The position numbers and the translations under genes are program-made. 64,000 nucleotides of DNA from Acidobacteriota bacterium (GTDB taxonomy: Bacteria; Acidobacteriota; UBA6911; RPQK01; JAJDTT01). The notes under the pieces are model-generated. The model did no database searches. It saw only the letters and a list, made by a program, of their open reading frames with translations, and was not told where the DNA came from. Location of the stretch: contig JAPPLF010000080.1 in the NCBI GenBank assembly GCA_028874215.1, positions 19,199 through 83,198 on the forward strand, written 5' to 3'. Below, in pieces: positions 43,412 to 52,431 of the stretch; position 1 is the stretch's first letter, and each line of letters opens with the position of its first letter.

Positions 43412-45277
43412 ATGATGAATGGATCTGTGTCCGGTGTGGTCATTGCCGCCATCAGCGAGGTCGTGCCCGATCTCGAGGTGAGCAATGAGTTCTTGCTTCA
43501 AGAGGGACGGCTGGTTCGGCCGCGCGCCCAGCGCGCCCTGGAGAAAATGGGCGTGGAAGGCCGAAGGCAATTCTCGGCCGAGCATTCGGATCCGATGGAA
43601 CTGCTTGAGGTCTGCGCCCGGCGATGCCTCGACCCTTACGGACCGGACGAAATCGGTCTGATCGCCACTTCCACCTGCAGCATCAAACGGCCCTCAGCCC
43701 GTCTCGTTCCCAATCCGGCCTCCGATCTTCGCGTGCGCCTGGGATTGCCCAATGCGGGCACGTTGAGCTCGTATGGCGGCTGCACCTCTTTTCTCGGTCT
43801 CCTCGGCGCGGCTGCGGACTTTGTTCGGCTGAATCAACTCGCTGCGTTCGTCGGCGTCGTCGAATTGGATAACCGGAATGTTCCCATTGGGGTTCCCCGC
43901 TATCTATTTGGCGATGGATGCGTAGGAGTGCTGCTGAGACCATCCGAGGAGCCGGATTCGGGATTCGTCGCGTACGACCGGCGCACGGGAACCGATGGCA
44001 GCGCAGAGTCCGATCGCATTGAGCGCGATATGAATGAGGGGCTCGTTTTCCAAAGCTGGGGGCGCTATGCCAACGCGCTGTACATGAATGGAGCGGCAGT
44101 AAACAATTTCATCCAAAAAAAGGTCGCCCCGGCGCTGACAGGTTTTCTCGAGCGGTGCAACGCTTCTCCGGACAGTGTCGACGTCTTCGTCCCGCATCAG
44201 GCCAACCTGAGGGCCATTCGTTTTTTGCATCGCCGGTGCCTTCCCAACTCTCTGCTGGTGGAAACGGTCCGGCGCCGAGGAAACAACGCGGGAGCCAGCC
44301 TCGGCATCGCGATGGCCAAGGCCTTCACCGATCTGATCCGGCGGGGCCAGCGGATCCTGCTGAGTGCCTTTGGATCCGGACCCAACATCGTCAATATGCT
44401 GTACCACGCAACCGGGCAGGAGGTTGTTGTCCGCGAGACGCTTACGCCAAGTGATGCCGGCGCCGGTAACCGGCCGACCGAATGGTTGGTGTCCCCGGGG
44501 AATTCGGCTCCCCGTTATGCGCTGCTCACCCCGCCGGTTTTCGACCGCTACGAAGGAACCGGGATCCGGGTCCTGGTGGAGGATCCATGGCAGATCGACT
44601 TTTTCACCCGAATCCTGCCTGGCCCCTGTTGGCTCATCGGCGCCAGCGCTCCCGCATCCGAGACCGAGTTCCGGCTGCAGCGGTGGGCAAACGGTCGCAA
44701 GCGAGAGCGGACAATTCGAACGGAGCCCGAGGTTGCGGGCGACTACGACGATAAGATTCAAGGTTTGCTCCTTCGCGTTTCCCCATTCGATGCGCCCTCC
44801 CTTCTGGACGATCTGCGCCAGAAGGGACGGATCGATCGTTGGATGGTCCACAAGCGATACGAGGCCAACGTCATGTTGTCCGGTGCTGTGCAGGTAGGAG
44901 GGCTCATACATTTCCTGGCCTCGCCCCTGACAGAGGAGTTCCGGTTTGATCACGAGTCGGGGCATCTACAGGGGATGGCCCTGATGGAGATTGTTCGCCA
45001 GGCAATGATCGCTTCTTCGCATGTCATCGGAGTGCCCCGGGGGTGGGGGATGGTGATGACGAGTTTCCACGCGGATTACCACAAATTTGTCGACGGCGCG
45101 GCACCCATCATCGTGAGGACGCTTCCCGGCCTCGGTAAGAGTTGGGCGCGACGTACGGAGGACTGGCAAAACAAACGTCCACATCGCGCCTGGGGTGTCG
45201 CCCAGGTCTTCCAGAACGGCCAATGTTGCGTTAGCGCCCACGTGACCGGAATGCTGCGGCCGTCGCCTGCCAAATGA
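43412..45277 (+). CDS. FabH-like ketosynthase (KAS III) fused to AfsA-type hotdog domain
   Basis: Protein of 621 residues. Residues about 1-330 are a KAS III/FabH-like condensing domain with catalytic Cys124 (SSYGGCTSFLG), His262 (VFVPHQANLRAI) and Asn near 291 (RRRGNNAGASLGIA). Residues about 460-620 match the AfsA/A-factor hotdog domain: VHKRYEANVMLS, FDHESGHLQGMALMEIVRQ, SSHVIGVPRGWGMVM. AfsA makes the acyl-dihydroxyacetone-phosphate precursor of gamma-butyrolactones. Fusing both would let one protein make and condense an acyl chain. GGAG lies about 6-9 bases before the ATG. The stop overlaps the next start (ATGA). The product is inferred, not known. Confidence 0.78.
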   Translation: MMNGSVSGVVIAAISEVVPDLEVSNEFLLQEGRLVRPRAQRALEKMGVEGRRQFSAEHSDPMELLEVCARRCLDPYGPDEIGLIATSTCSIKRPSARLVPNPASDLRVRLGLPNAGTLSSYGGCTSFLGLLGAAADFVRLNQLAAFVGVVELDNRNVPIGVPRYLFGDGCVGVLLRPSEEPDSGFVAYDRRTGTDGSAESDRIERDMNEGLVFQSWGRYANALYMNGAAVNNFIQKKVAPALTGFLERCNASPDSVDVFVPHQANLRAIRFLHRRCLPNSLLVETVRRRGNNAGASLGIAMAKAFTDLIRRGQRILLSAFGSGPNIVNMLYHATGQEVVVRETLTPSDAGAGNRPTEWLVSPGNSAPRYALLTPPVFDRYEGTGIRVLVEDPWQIDFFTRILPGPCWLIGASAPASETEFRLQRWANGRKRERTIRTEPEVAGDYDDKIQGLLLRVSPFDAPSLLDDLRQKGRIDRWMVHKRYEANVMLSGAVQVGGLIHFLASPLTEEFRFDHESGHLQGMALMEIVRQAMIASSHVIGVPRGWGMVMTSFHADYHKFVDGAAPIIVRTLPGLGKSWARRTEDWQNKRPHRAWGVAQVFQNGQCCVSAHVTGMLRPSPAK

Positions 45278-45930
45278 GCAGCATCAAGCGACAGGCGCCG
45301 GTGCTCTTCCTGATTGGGGGTATTCCCTGCCTGTTGGGAATCACAGTCCACCGCCTGCTCACACAGCCGTGGCCTCCTCACTGGGTGACGCTGGTTGTGG
45401 CAGGGATTTATCTGGGTTGGCTGCTTGCCGAAGCGGGCATCACGATGCGGGAAGCGAAGAAGGAAGAGGCGACCGACGATCGGAGCAGTCTCGGACTATA
45501 CGCAACGGCGCGATGTGCGACTGTTCTCGGGACCGTTCTTTCGCCGCCCATGGAGGGAACGGTATCGGTGCGGTGGGTCCTGGTAGTCGCCGGAGTCACG
45601 ATCATGATCCTGGGCGTGGGCTTACGTCTGGCCGCGATCCGGAAACTGGCCGCCACCTACAGTCACAGCGTTCGGATCCCCTCTGACGGCATCGTCCGAA
45701 GCGGCGTCTATCGCTATCTTCGGCATCCCGCCTATACGGGGATGGTACTGGGTAATCTCGGATTCGTTGTCGCCCTGGCCAGCCCATGGGGAATGGCGGC
45801 GTTGCTCGGGCTGCTCCTGCCCGCCGTGACTTATCGGATCCTGGTCGAAGAGTCGCTATTGCTTTCTACGCTGCCCGAGTATCGGGAGTTCGCGAAGGCG
45901 AGAAAGCGCCTCATCCCATTCCTATGGTAA
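45274..45930 (+). CDS. ICMT-like membrane methyltransferase
   Basis: Membrane protein of 218 residues with about five hydrophobic segments. The isoprenylcysteine carboxyl methyltransferase-type signature is seen in SGVYRYLRHPAYTGMVLG, LVEESLLLSTLPEYREFAKA and RKRLIPFLW. The family transfers methyl from SAM to carboxylates or amines of hydrophobic substrates at the membrane. It is ATGA-coupled to the FabH-AfsA gene and its stop overlaps the SDR gene (TAATG). It probably methylates a lipid-like product of this operon. Confidence 0.8.
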   Translation: MSSIKRQAPVLFLIGGIPCLLGITVHRLLTQPWPPHWVTLVVAGIYLGWLLAEAGITMREAKKEEATDDRSSLGLYATARCATVLGTVLSPPMEGTVSVRWVLVVAGVTIMILGVGLRLAAIRKLAATYSHSVRIPSDGIVRSGVYRYLRHPAYTGMVLGNLGFVVALASPWGMAALLGLLLPAVTYRILVEESLLLSTLPEYREFAKARKRLIPFLW

Positions 45931-46904
45931 TGAACGGTTGCGACTTGGTCCTGATCGGCGCAACGGGGTACGTCGGCACCGCCGTCCGGCGCAAACTGAT
46001 CGAGGCTTGTCCCCGGAGCAGGGTGCGCGTCCTGGCCCGAAGGCGGCCGCCTCAGGGCACGCCGGCTATCCGGTGGATCCGATGTTCTCTCCCCGAAGTG
46101 CCGGATGGTGCGTTTCCACGCCGGCCCTACTTGCTCGTACATCTCGCCACCAGGCAGATCGATCCGGATGGCACAAGGTTTGTGGCCACAAACGTCACCG
46201 GTACGCTGAACCTGCTCCGCAAGTCAGATGCCAACCTTCGCGGCGTCGTGTACGGCAGCTCGGCGTCCGTGTACGGGCAGGGGCCCTTGCGGCCGGCGTT
46301 GGAGGTGGATCGTCCGAACCCGGTTACACCCCTGGCCAGCAGTCGAAGGGGCGCCGAGAAGGTGATTCTCAAAATGGCGGCAGAACGAGACTTCGGTGCG
46401 TACCTTTGTCGGCCTCGCTTCATTATTGGCGGTGGGGATCGTTTCCTGGTTCCGCTGCTGGTTCGACTCGCCAGGATGCGACTGGCTGGTCGCCAAGCCG
46501 TGTCCTATTCCTTCATTCACATTGACGACTACGCCAAAGTCATTCTCTTCCTGCTGCAGAGGCTGGCAACCATACACGGGAATGGATCCAATCCGGAACG
46601 GATGGCCGTCAACGTCGCCTACAGATCCGCACTCCCGCAGGAACAGATCCTGTCCACCGTACGTGGCATGGCGGGGTTTCCGGGTCCCCTGGTGAAATTG
46701 CGTTGCCCGCGTTCCCTTCTTGCCGGTCTCCGAGCGATGCCGGGTCGACGGCCGGACCGGCTGGCTACCCGCCTCGAGTTGCTGATGCAAGATCAGATTC
46801 TCTCCTGCCGCCGTCTCTCCGAGATGGGTTGTGACATTCCATCGCGTTCTCCCCAAGGACGGCTTGAGGTCGCCATTCGCCAATACCAAGAGGTCGCAAA
46901 ATGA
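45930..46904 (+). CDS. NAD-dependent epimerase/SDR-like protein with altered active site
   Basis: Protein of 324 residues with an extended-SDR Rossmann fold: LVLIGATGYVGTAVRRKL carries GxxGxxG, and VVYGSSASVYGQG is the usual strand beta5 block. The expected catalytic Tyr-x-x-x-Lys (YxxSK before xxxE) reads LASSRRGAE, so the Tyr and Lys look replaced. ATG 45930 overlaps the previous stop; ATG 45924 is also possible. The stop overlaps the dikinase gene start (ATGA). It may use a different chemistry, or be a non-catalytic nucleotide-binding protein. It is likely to modify the operon's small molecule. Confidence 0.72.
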   Translation: MNGCDLVLIGATGYVGTAVRRKLIEACPRSRVRVLARRRPPQGTPAIRWIRCSLPEVPDGAFPRRPYLLVHLATRQIDPDGTRFVATNVTGTLNLLRKSDANLRGVVYGSSASVYGQGPLRPALEVDRPNPVTPLASSRRGAEKVILKMAAERDFGAYLCRPRFIIGGGDRFLVPLLVRLARMRLAGRQAVSYSFIHIDDYAKVILFLLQRLATIHGNGSNPERMAVNVAYRSALPQEQILSTVRGMAGFPGPLVKLRCPRSLLAGLRAMPGRRPDRLATRLELLMQDQILSCRRLSEMGCDIPSRSPQGRLEVAIRQYQEVAK

Positions 46905-49564
46905 CCAGGATCGCCACTCCCTTGTTCGTTGTCGACTATCGGTCGAAGCTGCTGCAGGCTGCGGTGGGGCCAAAACTTGCGAATCTTGCTGCATTACACG
47001 CCGCCGGGTTTGCGGTTCCCCCCTTCTTCTGCCTGACGACGCACGCCTATGAGGCGGTGTTGTCTGCCCTCCGGCCCCAGGTCGAGGCTCTGTTCCGGGG
47101 TTGCGGCTCGTTTGACGCCGTGGCGGTACAGTCCCTGTCACGGAGAATCCAGCGGATGTTCCTCGACGTCCGCCTGCCCAACGGATTGGAAGAAGCGATC
47201 AAGGCTTCGTTTGAGGATCTCTTCGAGTACGGGGAGTTCGTGGCAGTTCGCGCGTCCGTGGCAGGGCACCGCGCAGAGGAGAGCGAAGACAGCGCGCACC
47301 ATCCCATGGCCGGCATGAGTGATTCGTTCCTGTTTGTTGGCGCCACGCAACTGGTTGCCAAAATCCGTCGCTGTTGGGCCTCGGGGTACGCCCCTGAAGC
47401 GATCACCTATAGACGGCGGCTCGGGATCGCCCCTCACGGGTTCTCCGTTGCAGTGGGGGTACAGCGCATGGTCGCGTCGGCGCGATCCGTAGTGGCCTTC
47501 TCCTGCGACCCGCGGACAACTCTGAGGCAGACCGTCATCGCGGCAGGCTACGGAGTGGGGGAAGGCGTCGTCCAAGAGAGAGTGGGTGTGGATCACTTTT
47601 TCGTCAATCGAAAGTCCAGGGCCATCACCATTGAGATTGGTCCCAAGACGACAAAGCTGGTAAGGAACCCCGACGGCGACGGGTCCCCGCTCGTTGCCGA
47701 ACCCGTCCCCGTCAAGGCGGTGCGGGAACCCTGTTTGACCACGCGCGAGATTCTGGAACTCGACGCTATCGCACAAAAGGTGGAATGCCTGCTGGGATCG
47801 CCCCAGGACATCGAAGGCGCGTACGATTCGAAAGGCCGCCTCTATCTGCTGCAGAGCCGCCCGGTGCACCTGGACCATCGCACCATCCGAGTGTGGAGTA
47901 GCGCCAACGTCTCCGAGAGCTTTCCAAACGTTACGACCCCGCTGACGTACAGCATGGCGCGGCTCTTTTACCGCACCGTGTTCTACGACTTCATCCGACG
48001 CAGCGGGTGCCCGCCCGGCGTCCTTTACGAACAACTCCCCGACTTCGAACGCATGCTCGGCTTCATCAACGGTCGTGTCTACCATTCCTTGACCTACCTG
48101 CTCAGAGTGAACGGCATGGTGCCCATCGCCAAATGGTTCATGAGCGATCTGGAGGATGTGCTCGAGATGCCGGCTTCGATCGCTCAGGAGGACAGCGGTG
48201 GTGGAGGACTGTGGGCGACCTGCCGCGCGTCAATGATTGCCGGACGCTGCGCGATGCGCTTGGGAAGGGAGTTTCGCGGGTTTGAAAGGTGGTGGCGGGA
48301 ATACCTCGGAGACCTCCGTCAGATCGAACTCGACGGCGCCGATCCGATGGTGGCGATGGCCACGTTTCGTGAAGTATGGAAGCAAGTCGGCCGCTGGTGG
48401 GGACTGACGCTGATCAACCACTGGTTGATCAACACCTACTTTGCCGCCGCCCGGAAACTGATCGGGAAATGGAATTTTGAGATCAACCTGAGCGATCTAC
48501 TGTGCGGGGAGGATAACGCCGGCTCCCGTGCGATCACTTCCGCCATAAGGATCGCGGAACTCATTCGGGCCGATCCTCGTTCGGTAGAACTGTTCGAATC
48601 CATGGACGATCAGGCGGTGTGGTCGGCCATCTTGACCCAGCCCGATTTTCGAGAGCTTCGAGGGTTAATCCAGCACCATCTCCGCAAGTACGGTGATCGT
48701 GGGGTAGCCGAGCTCAACATGGAGGCTCCCGGCTTTCGACGCGAGCCCAAGCTGTTTGTCCGGACTTTGCGATCCTGCGTCTCCAAGGGACTGGTTGCGG
48801 ATGAGCTGGCGCATTCGGAGAAACAGATACGCGACCGCGCCAAAGAGCAGGTCTGGGCCGCACTAGGACGCCGCTCGATCCGCAGCTTCCTGTTTCTGGG
48901 GCTGATCCACAGGCTCCGGATCACCGTCAACCAGCGGGAGGACAGCCGTTTCTGGCGCGGTGAGTTCTTCGGGTACTGCAAAGACATTTTTGACGTTCTC
49001 GCCAGCGCGCTGGTGAAGCAAGGTGCTCTGGACCGTCGTGCCGATGCCGTGTTTCTGACCCATGGGGAGATCTTCGGGTTCTTCGACGGCACGGGGGTGA
49101 CCGGCGACTTGCAAGCCTTGGTGGGAATTCGCCGGAGGGAGAAAGAGCGCCATGAACTCGATGCCGGCCCTCCTCGGGACTTTACGACCTGCGGACCCGT
49201 GCAGCCGGCAATCCCGAAAAACAGATCCGCGCTTGGGACCGACCGGGTCCTGCGCGGCATCGGATCGAGCGCCGGCGTCGTGGAGGGGCGCGCCAGGATC
49301 GTCCTCGACCCCACCAATGTCTGCATCGAGGCTACCGACATACTGGTGGCGCGCGAAACGGATCCCGGTTGGTTATTCCTCATGCTGGCGGGCCGGGGGA
49401 TTGTCGTTGAACGTGGCAGCATGTTGTCGCATACGGCGATCAGTGGACGGAAATTTGGCATTCCGACCGTTGTCGGGGTTCCGGACGCGACGCGTGTCAT
49501 TCCCGAAGGGGCACGCGTCAGGCTGGATGGTGCGGGCGGTACGGTCACCATCGTGGAGGGCTGA
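46901..49564 (+). CDS. rifampin phosphotransferase-like PEP synthase/dikinase protein
   Basis: Protein of 887 residues with the three-part dikinase layout. N-terminal ATP-grasp-like domain (about residues 1-330): VGPKLANLAALHAAGFAVPP, FVAVRASVAGH, YGVGEGVVQERV, LYLLQSRPV. A helical middle domain (about 340-770) takes the place of the PEP-binding barrel. C-terminal His swivel (about 780-887): VARETDPGWLFLMLAGRG, SMLSHTAISGRKFG with catalytic His844. Size and order match rifampin phosphotransferases, which use ATP and release AMP plus phosphate while phosphorylating an alcohol. The acceptor is unknown and presumably the operon's small molecule. It does not show antibiotic resistance. Confidence 0.8.
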   Translation: MTRIATPLFVVDYRSKLLQAAVGPKLANLAALHAAGFAVPPFFCLTTHAYEAVLSALRPQVEALFRGCGSFDAVAVQSLSRRIQRMFLDVRLPNGLEEAIKASFEDLFEYGEFVAVRASVAGHRAEESEDSAHHPMAGMSDSFLFVGATQLVAKIRRCWASGYAPEAITYRRRLGIAPHGFSVAVGVQRMVASARSVVAFSCDPRTTLRQTVIAAGYGVGEGVVQERVGVDHFFVNRKSRAITIEIGPKTTKLVRNPDGDGSPLVAEPVPVKAVREPCLTTREILELDAIAQKVECLLGSPQDIEGAYDSKGRLYLLQSRPVHLDHRTIRVWSSANVSESFPNVTTPLTYSMARLFYRTVFYDFIRRSGCPPGVLYEQLPDFERMLGFINGRVYHSLTYLLRVNGMVPIAKWFMSDLEDVLEMPASIAQEDSGGGGLWATCRASMIAGRCAMRLGREFRGFERWWREYLGDLRQIELDGADPMVAMATFREVWKQVGRWWGLTLINHWLINTYFAAARKLIGKWNFEINLSDLLCGEDNAGSRAITSAIRIAELIRADPRSVELFESMDDQAVWSAILTQPDFRELRGLIQHHLRKYGDRGVAELNMEAPGFRREPKLFVRTLRSCVSKGLVADELAHSEKQIRDRAKEQVWAALGRRSIRSFLFLGLIHRLRITVNQREDSRFWRGEFFGYCKDIFDVLASALVKQGALDRRADAVFLTHGEIFGFFDGTGVTGDLQALVGIRRREKERHELDAGPPRDFTTCGPVQPAIPKNRSALGTDRVLRGIGSSAGVVEGRARIVLDPTNVCIEATDILVARETDPGWLFLMLAGRGIVVERGSMLSHTAISGRKFGIPTVVGVPDATRVIPEGARVRLDGAGGTVTIVEG

Positions 49565-50460
49565 TGCCGGCGGCACCTGTCCGTAATCTGATTCGCTTCG
49601 TCTGGCGTCGGTATCCCCCCCTTCCGTATGTGGCCTGGGTATCCCTTTGGACCTGTGCGCTCGAGGGTCTCCTCGAACGACCCGAGCGCCTGGTCGACAG
49701 GTTGGATGTTCCCGTCGTCTTGACCGGGCTCAGCCTGTTCCTCGTCTCCTTCTTCATGCGGGTCGTCGATGAGATCCGCGACTACGAATACGATCGGGTG
49801 CACCATCCTGAGCGGGAGTTGGCCGCCGGCGTCGTGTCGTTCAGCGACCTGTACCTGCTGCTGGCGATCACCGCCGTGATCCTTCTGGCTCTAAATGCGG
49901 GGAGGCCCGTCGGGGCCGGGGTGCTCGGCGCGATCATGGCGTATTCTCTCTTCTTGTGGTGGCTGGAAGTGCGTTGGCGCTTCTATCGCGAGCGGATGTT
50001 CTTCGCCATCGGCGTGGCGATTCAACTGCATGTGTTGCAGGCAATCTACGTTTGGGTTGTTCGTCCGGACTCAACGGCAGACGCGCCGGCCATGAGCGTG
50101 GTCTTCGCAATCGCCTCCTTCGTTCTCGCCTACCTGCACTGGGAGGTGGCCCGGAAGACCCGCTGGCCCACGGCGGGCACTCCAGCGGCGAAGCTCTATT
50201 CAACGGAAGTGGGCGCCGTAGCCAGCAGTGCGATCTCCTTGGGGCTGATGACCGCTGCCGTAACGTTTCTCTCGTTCATTCTGCAGCCGTGGCAGCAGTG
50301 CGGCGCCAGCGTCGGTTGGCTCGTTCTGGCTCCTTGGGTTTGTTCGCTGCTCAATACGCTTGGATTCCTGTTGAGGACTCCCGGCGAGCATCGGCTGGGA
50401 CCGGGCGCGGCGATCGCCTATTTTTCGTTTCTGGGAATTGTCGTCTTGGGTACTCTTTAG
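49564..50460 (+). CDS. UbiA-like membrane prenyltransferase
   Basis: Membrane protein of 298 residues with 7-9 hydrophobic segments. The Asp-rich motif VVDEIRDYEYDRVHHPERELAAG closely matches the UbiA first motif (NDxxDxxxDxxxxxxR). The second motif region is LHWEVARKTRWP, without a full second Asp motif. It starts one base into the previous stop (TGATG). UbiA enzymes prenylate aromatic or lipid acceptors in the membrane. The sequence does not look like EboC of the ebo cluster, so I do not use that name. It is last in the five-gene operon. Confidence 0.72.
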   Translation: MPAAPVRNLIRFVWRRYPPLPYVAWVSLWTCALEGLLERPERLVDRLDVPVVLTGLSLFLVSFFMRVVDEIRDYEYDRVHHPERELAAGVVSFSDLYLLLAITAVILLALNAGRPVGAGVLGAIMAYSLFLWWLEVRWRFYRERMFFAIGVAIQLHVLQAIYVWVVRPDSTADAPAMSVVFAIASFVLAYLHWEVARKTRWPTAGTPAAKLYSTEVGAVASSAISLGLMTAAVTFLSFILQPWQQCGASVGWLVLAPWVCSLLNTLGFLLRTPGEHRLGPGAAIAYFSFLGIVVLGTL

Positions 50461-50673
50461 ATTCTATCGCGCTGGCGCGCATCGTGGATGGAATACGTAT
50501 CGGGTCAGGCGCTAGGAGTCTGCGCCGTAGAAATGATCGTAGCGAGAAAGTGGAGAATCGAGGACAGATTTTCACGATTTTGAGGTGCATAGTTGTTCTA
50601 TTCGCCGAGAAATCGGGGAAATATGGACCGATTCGCCGCTTTCGCAGTAGATTGATTTCTGCGGAGCAGGCTC

Positions 50674-51561
50674 CTAGGTCTCGACGACCGGAGTCTGGCC
50701 GCCGCGCAGGACCGTACTTCCTCCGTAGAACTCGGTCTGGTCGATGCTGGGGCGGGTGTCGATGCCGGCCAGGTCCAGCCGCCGGCTCTGGGAGAAGAAG
50801 TGGGCAGGATTGTCCCAGACGATGGTCCGGATGGTCTGGAGCGTGATGCCGCTCTCCAGCATCAGGTCGGTGGTCTTGGGGACCTTCAGGGGATCGCTGA
50901 TGCCCCAATCCGCGGCGCTGTTGATGAGGATCCGCTCGCTGCCGTACTCCTTCACCAGCTTCACCATCCGGACCTCGTCCATCTTGGTATGGGGATAGAT
51001 GGTGTGGCCGGCCCAGCAGCCGGTGTCCAGCACCAGGGGCAGCGTCTCTTCCGTGTTGTGGTCGATGAGGGCCCTCTCCTCGGGAAAGCCGACGCTGCGG
51101 ATGAGGTCCAACGAGCGGATGGTGCCCCGCTTCTTGTCCCGGTGGGGCGTATGCACCAGGACCGGCAAGTCCATTTCCATGGCGAGTTCCAATTGGCGGG
51201 CGAAGATGCGCTCCTCCGCGTCGGTCTGATCGTCGTACCCGATTTCTCCCACGGCGACCACGCCATCTTTCTGCAGGTAGCGGGGAAGCAGCGAGAGCAC
51301 TTCCTCAGCCAGCCTGGGGTTGTTGGCCTCCTTGGGATTCAGTCCGATGGTGCAGAAATGGCGGATGCCGAATTGGGACGCCCGGAACCGCTCCCAGCCC
51401 AGGAGGCTGTTGAAGTAGTCGATGAAGGAGCCGACGTTGGTTCTGGGCTGCCCCAACCAGAAGGAGGGCTCGACGATGACGAGGATCCCGTTTTGGGCCA
51501 TGGCCGAGTAGTCGTCCGTGGTCCGGGAGGTCATGTGAATGTGAGGATCGAAGATCTTCAT
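50674..51561 (-). CDS. eboB: EboB-like TatD/amidohydrolase-type metal hydrolase
   Basis: Protein of 295 residues. IFDPHIHMTSRTTDDYSAMA has the HxH metal site of the TatD/amidohydrolase fold. VEPSFWLGQPRTNVGSF, LLGWERFRASQFGIRHFC and TIGLNPKEANNPRLAEE are characteristic of the ebo-cluster hydrolase. VGEIGYDDQTDAEE, VHTPHRDKKRGT and INSAADWGISDP provide further metal ligands. It lies 9 bases after the eboA-like gene on the same strand and convergent with the UbiA-like gene. Its ebo role elsewhere is in precursor traffic to the periplasm. The substrate is unknown. Confidence 0.72.
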   Translation of the reverse strand: MKIFDPHIHMTSRTTDDYSAMAQNGILVIVEPSFWLGQPRTNVGSFIDYFNSLLGWERFRASQFGIRHFCTIGLNPKEANNPRLAEEVLSLLPRYLQKDGVVAVGEIGYDDQTDAEERIFARQLELAMEMDLPVLVHTPHRDKKRGTIRSLDLIRSVGFPEERALIDHNTEETLPLVLDTGCWAGHTIYPHTKMDEVRMVKLVKEYGSERILINSAADWGISDPLKVPKTTDLMLESGITLQTIRTIVWDNPAHFFSQSRRLDLAGIDTRPSIDQTEFYGGSTVLRGGQTPVVET

Positions 51562-51570
51562 GGTGGAAAT

Positions 51571-52431
51571 TCATTGGACCATCTTGGCCAACGAGGCGTC
51601 AATAGCGGCCAGAACGCGGTCGTCGGATTCAACCGTTCTCCGCTGCTCGAGCTGCGCGCGGCTTCGTTCGTCCCGGGCGTATCCCAGAGCGCGCGCAGCC
51701 CAATAGCGGTGACGGGAATTGCCCTGCTGCAGATAGGGGTAGATGCGCCCGATTCTCTCGGGAGCGATGCGCGGCGCCACGACCCACCAGATGTCGGGTG
51801 GCACGTCCCGGCCGGCCGCCTCCCGTTCGCTGGCGTAGTCGTCGGCCATCCGGGAGAGCTCCGGATTGAAGCGGGATTCCAGCCCCAGGATGCGATCCAT
51901 GCGGATCCCGTTGAACAGGCTCTTGAGCACCATCTGGTTGAAGTTTAGCTCCGGGAAGTGCGCCGCAGGGTAGGGGTTTTCACAGGCGATGGCTTCCAGC
52001 AGGGGAACGATGTTGGTCCGGCAGGCGTCGACGGCCGCGTCCAGGAACCGACTGCGTTGGGGAAGCAGATTGATTCCCCGGAGCCAGCTCTGCTGCTCGC
52101 GGCTGTCACCCTGCCGGTAGCATTCCAGCACCGTTTCGGAATATTCGTCCGGAGGCAGATGGGCAATTCTCAGCAGGAGGATGGCCCGTCCCAGTTCGTC
52201 CAGGCCCCAGTGATCGAGGGGAAGATCGGGACTCAGGGAATTCCAGCGCCGGGTCTCTTCCGGTTCCAGGTTCAAGGCCCTCTTCCCCAAACGGAGTGAG
52301 GCACCCGCGTAGTTGCCCAGCAGCCAATTGAGATCGACGGGTATATCCGTGCGGCGGCACGCTGCCTGAAACCAGTTCCAGCCGCGGGAGGAGGCGCGGG
52401 CCCTGAGAATCCGGGTCAGAAAATCGATCAC
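51571..52431 (-). CDS. eboA: EboA-domain protein
   Basis: Protein of 286 residues, helical, with no membrane segment. ENPYPAAHFPELNFNQMVLK, SLFNGIRMDRILGLESRFNP and SRMADDYASEREAAGRDVPP are the blocks I associate with EboA. The biochemical role is unknown; it is a marker of ebo clusters. It is immediately upstream of the eboB-like gene (9 bases between). With eboF at 41299-42672 on the same strand this gives three of the usual ebo genes. eboC and eboE were not found in the window. Confidence 0.7.
   Translation of the reverse strand: MIDFLTRILRARASSRGWNWFQAACRRTDIPVDLNWLLGNYAGASLRLGKRALNLEPEETRRWNSLSPDLPLDHWGLDELGRAILLLRIAHLPPDEYSETVLECYRQGDSREQQSWLRGINLLPQRSRFLDAAVDACRTNIVPLLEAIACENPYPAAHFPELNFNQMVLKSLFNGIRMDRILGLESRFNPELSRMADDYASEREAAGRDVPPDIWWVVAPRIAPERIGRIYPYLQQGNSRHRYWAARALGYARDERSRAQLEQRRTVESDDRVLAAIDASLAKMVQ

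Noticed and set aside
49564..50460. Naming the UbiA-like gene eboC
   Set aside because: It has the UbiA Asp-rich motif but its N-terminus does not resemble the EboC pattern I know, and it is on the opposite strand from eboA/eboB/eboF.
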